A stretch of 5,289 bases of DNA from Candidatus Woesebacteria bacterium GW2011_GWA1_41_7 (GTDB lineage Bacteria; Patescibacteriota; Microgenomatia; UBA8517), in contig LCBU01000052.1 of NCBI GenBank assembly GCA_000997405.1, forward strand, positions 1 to 5,289, read 5' to 3'. This document shows, in pieces, positions 3,499 to 5,289 of this stretch. How positions within the stretch are numbered: position 1 is the stretch's first letter; each line of letters begins with the position of its first letter. A program made the position numbers and the translations under genes. The notes beneath the pieces are model-generated. The model searched no databases and was not told the origin of the DNA. It saw only the letters and a program-made list of their open reading frames with translations.

Positions 3499-5289
3499 TT
3501 AACTTGCTGCAAGTGAAGCTGAAATCGGAGAATATTTATCGTCAATCTTGGATTTAGACGGCCACGAGATGAGGGCCTTTTTCAATACATCTTCCACGGT
3601 TTCTGCAAAAACAAACTCTATGTCTTTTTTAACGGTAGTCGGTATTTCTTCCATGTCTTTCTTATTGTCTTTTGGAACTACTATTGTAGTAAGTCCCGCT
3701 CTGTGACCGGCAATCGACTTCTCTTTCAGTCCGCCAATTTCCAAAACCCTACCCCTCAGGGTTACCTCACCGGTCATACCTACACGGCGTTTAACCGGAA
3801 TGCCTGTCAGTGCAGAAACCAAAGCAGTGGTAATGGCAACACCCGCTGAAGGACCGTCTTTTTGTACCGCACCTTCAGGTACGTGTATATGAACATCAAT
3901 TCCCTCGGCGAAATCGGCTCTTAGTCCCAGTTCGTGATAATGCGATCTGGTCCAGGTAAATGCTGCTTTTGCAGATTCTTTCATAACATCACCCAGCTGT
4001 CCTGTAAGAGTCAATCTTCCTTTGCCCGGCATCAGGGAAACCTCAATAAAAAGAATCTCGCCACCGAACGGTGTCACCGAAAGCCCGGTACTCATTCCGA
4101 TCTCATCTCTTTTCTCGGCTATTTGAGATGTGAATCTTTGACTCCCCAAAAGTTTTCTGACATCCGTAGCCTCGATTTTTCGTGGATATTTCTTTCCTTC
4201 GGCAACCAGTCTGGCAACTTTACGGCAAATACTTGCCAGGTTTCTTTCCAAGTTTCTTACTCCTGCCTCCCTTGTATAACTGCCGACAACCTCTTTAATT
4301 CCCGAGTCGGAAATCTGGGTACCTTTTTTGATTAAACCTTGTACCTCAATCTGTTTCGGCCAAAGGAATTTCTTGGCAATTTGGAATTTCTCATCCTCGG
4401 TATAACCCGGGAAAGTTATTACTTCCATTCTGTCCCTCAAAGGTGCCGGTATTGTGTCCAGAACATTACCTGTACAAATAAACATTACCTCCGAAAGGTC
4501 AAACGGAACCTCCAGGTAGTGGTCTGAAAATTCTTTATTTTGCTCCGGGTCTAGTGCCTCAAGAAGTGCACTTGAAGGATCCCCTCTAAAGTCCACTCCT
4601 ATTTTGTCAATTTCATCGAGCATAAAAACAGGGTTTTTTGTTCCTGCGCTTTTCATTCCCTGGATAATCCTACCGGGCATTGCACCGACATAGGTTCTTC
4701 TGTGACCTCTAATTTCAGCCTCGTCTCTGATACCTCCCAAAGATACTCTGACAAACTTACGGTTTAACGCTTTGGCAATTGACCTGCCTATGGAGGTTTT
4801 TCCGACACCTGGAGGCCCTATAAAGCAAAGAATTGTCGGGTGTACACTGTTTTTCCCGTCGACCCCTTTCTTTTGTCCGGAACGTTTTGCTTCCTTTTTG
4901 AGTTTCATAACAGCCAAAAATTCCAAAATGCGTTCTTTCGCTTTATCTATACCATAGTGTTCATTTTCCAAAATCTTTGAGGCTTTATTCATGGCAACGT
5001 TATTCGGGGTCGCCTTGCTCCATGGCATGTCGCAAATCCAATCAAGGTAATTTCGAATATAGGCTCCCTCGGGATTATTGGGAGACATTTCGCTTAAGCG
5101 TTTAAGTTCCTTTTCCGCTCTATCTTTAACATCCATCGGCATACCTGCATTTTTAATTTTTGTTTTGTACTCTTTAAACTCCTCATTTGTCATTTCCCCA
5201 TCTTCATCAATCTCTCCAAGTTCCTGCTCAATTGTTCTTTTCTTCTCACGAAGCATTGCCTTTTTCATTTGGTCTTCAAACCTTTTTTG
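3499..5289 (-). CDS. lon: ATP-dependent Lon protease (LonA type), 5' end outside the window
   Basis: A cytoplasmic homohexameric protease that unfolds and degrades misfolded and regulatory proteins. The frame is open through the right edge: seven codons (QKRFEDQ) precede the first in-window Met at 5268 and match the Lon central coiled-coil, so that Met is internal. About 200 N-terminal residues (substrate-binding domain) are missing. Numbering from the Met at 5268: helical region 1-130, Walker A GPPGVGKTS (151-159), Walker B VFMLDEID (214-221), Arg-rich sensor APLRDRM (275-281), and the peptidase domain with Ser474 in KDGPSAG and Lys517 in GGLKEK. These two are 43 apart, as in the E. coli Ser679/Lys722 dyad, so the enzyme looks active. 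A basic insert of about 15 residues (about 126-142, RKSGQKKG-like) precedes the Walker A strand. It ends in TAA, converges on the plus-strand genes and lies upstream of tRNA-Glu. Confidence 0.97.
   Translation of the reverse strand, partial: QKRFEDQMKKAMLREKKRTIEQELGEIDEDGEMTNEEFKEYKTKIKNAGMPMDVKDRAEKELKRLSEMSPNNPEGAYIRNYLDWICDMPWSKATPNNVAMNKASKILENEHYGIDKAKERILEFLAVMKLKKEAKRSGQKKGVDGKNSVHPTILCFIGPPGVGKTSIGRSIAKALNRKFVRVSLGGIRDEAEIRGHRRTYVGAMPGRIIQGMKSAGTKNPVFMLDEIDKIGVDFRGDPSSALLEALDPEQNKEFSDHYLEVPFDLSEVMFICTGNVLDTIPAPLRDRMEVITFPGYTEDEKFQIAKKFLWPKQIEVQGLIKKGTQISDSGIKEVVGSYTREAGVRNLERNLASICRKVARLVAEGKKYPRKIEATDVRKLLGSQRFTSQIAEKRDEIGMSTGLSVTPFGGEILFIEVSLMPGKGRLTLTGQLGDVMKESAKAAFTWTRSHYHELGLRADFAEGIDVHIHVPEGAVQKDGPSAGVAITTALVSALTGIPVKRRVGMTGEVTLRGRVLEIGGLKEKSIAGHRAGLTTIVVPKDNKKDMEEIPTTVKKDIEFVFAETVEDVLKKALISWPSKSKIDDKYSPISASLAAS

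Noticed and set aside
3215..3557. Protein frames across the tRNA on both strands (minus 3406-3215, plus 3327-3557)
   Set aside because: They read the tRNA-Glu gene, its duplicated end and the lon 3' end; the repeated RVPMGSL in the minus frame is just the 19-bp repeat translated.
3934..4957. Plus-strand frames opposite lon (3934-4335, 4339-4527, 4772-4957)
   Set aside because: They are antisense shadows of a well-conserved Lon coding sequence and have no ribosome binding site or recognisable protein character.
5266..5268. ATG at 5268 as the true start of lon
   Set aside because: The upstream in-frame codons match Lon coiled-coil sequence and the N-terminal substrate-binding domain is absent, so the gene continues past the window edge.

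Overview
The window looks like a piece of a small-genome bacterium of the Candidate Phyla Radiation (Patescibacteria), possibly a Microgenomates lineage. This is inferred from the protein styles: a compact ECF sigma/membrane-protein pair with no homology to the classical anti-sigma factors I know, Gln-rich secreted coiled-coil proteins, weak or absent Shine-Dalgarno signals on some genes, and a tRNA without an encoded CCA. No marker gene in the window proves the lineage.

Layout. Positions 1-263 hold the 3' end of an unrecognised reading frame. Positions 280-2601 hold a same-strand cluster: a small secreted helical protein (379-756) with a strong ribosome binding site, a long hairpin (771-807), an ECF-type sigma factor (856-1401), a three-helix membrane protein that overlaps it by 19 nt and is the obvious anti-sigma candidate (1383-1877), and a secreted Gln-rich coiled-coil protein (1924-2601). 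A strong 15-bp hairpin (2611-2646) closes the cluster. Next comes a CsoR/RcnR-superfamily repressor (2681-2920). Its promoter carries a perfect GC-rich palindrome in the -35/-10 spacer, and its predicted transcript starts at about the start codon. A thioredoxin gene overlaps the repressor gene but has lost its middle (about 28 codons) and its frame.

The minus strand then converges: tRNA-Glu(CTC) at 3404-3332 and, upstream of it, an ATP-dependent Lon protease gene whose 5' end lies beyond the right edge. Downstream of the tRNA, 19 bp of its 3' end is repeated, as at a tRNA integration site.

How it may work together (inference): the sigma factor, membrane partner and two exported proteins look like a self-contained envelope-sensing circuit. 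The secreted 125-aa protein and the predicted outward-facing tail of the membrane protein end in a similar Gly/Asn/Arg-rich motif, which suggests direct contact or a common binding partner. The neighbouring repressor has a Cys-Gln-Cys sensing site closer to persulfide sensors (CstR) than to copper sensors (CsoR), and it is coupled to a thiol-redox gene, so a thiol/sulfur or metal stress theme runs through the region. Lon is a general proteolysis gene and need not be linked.
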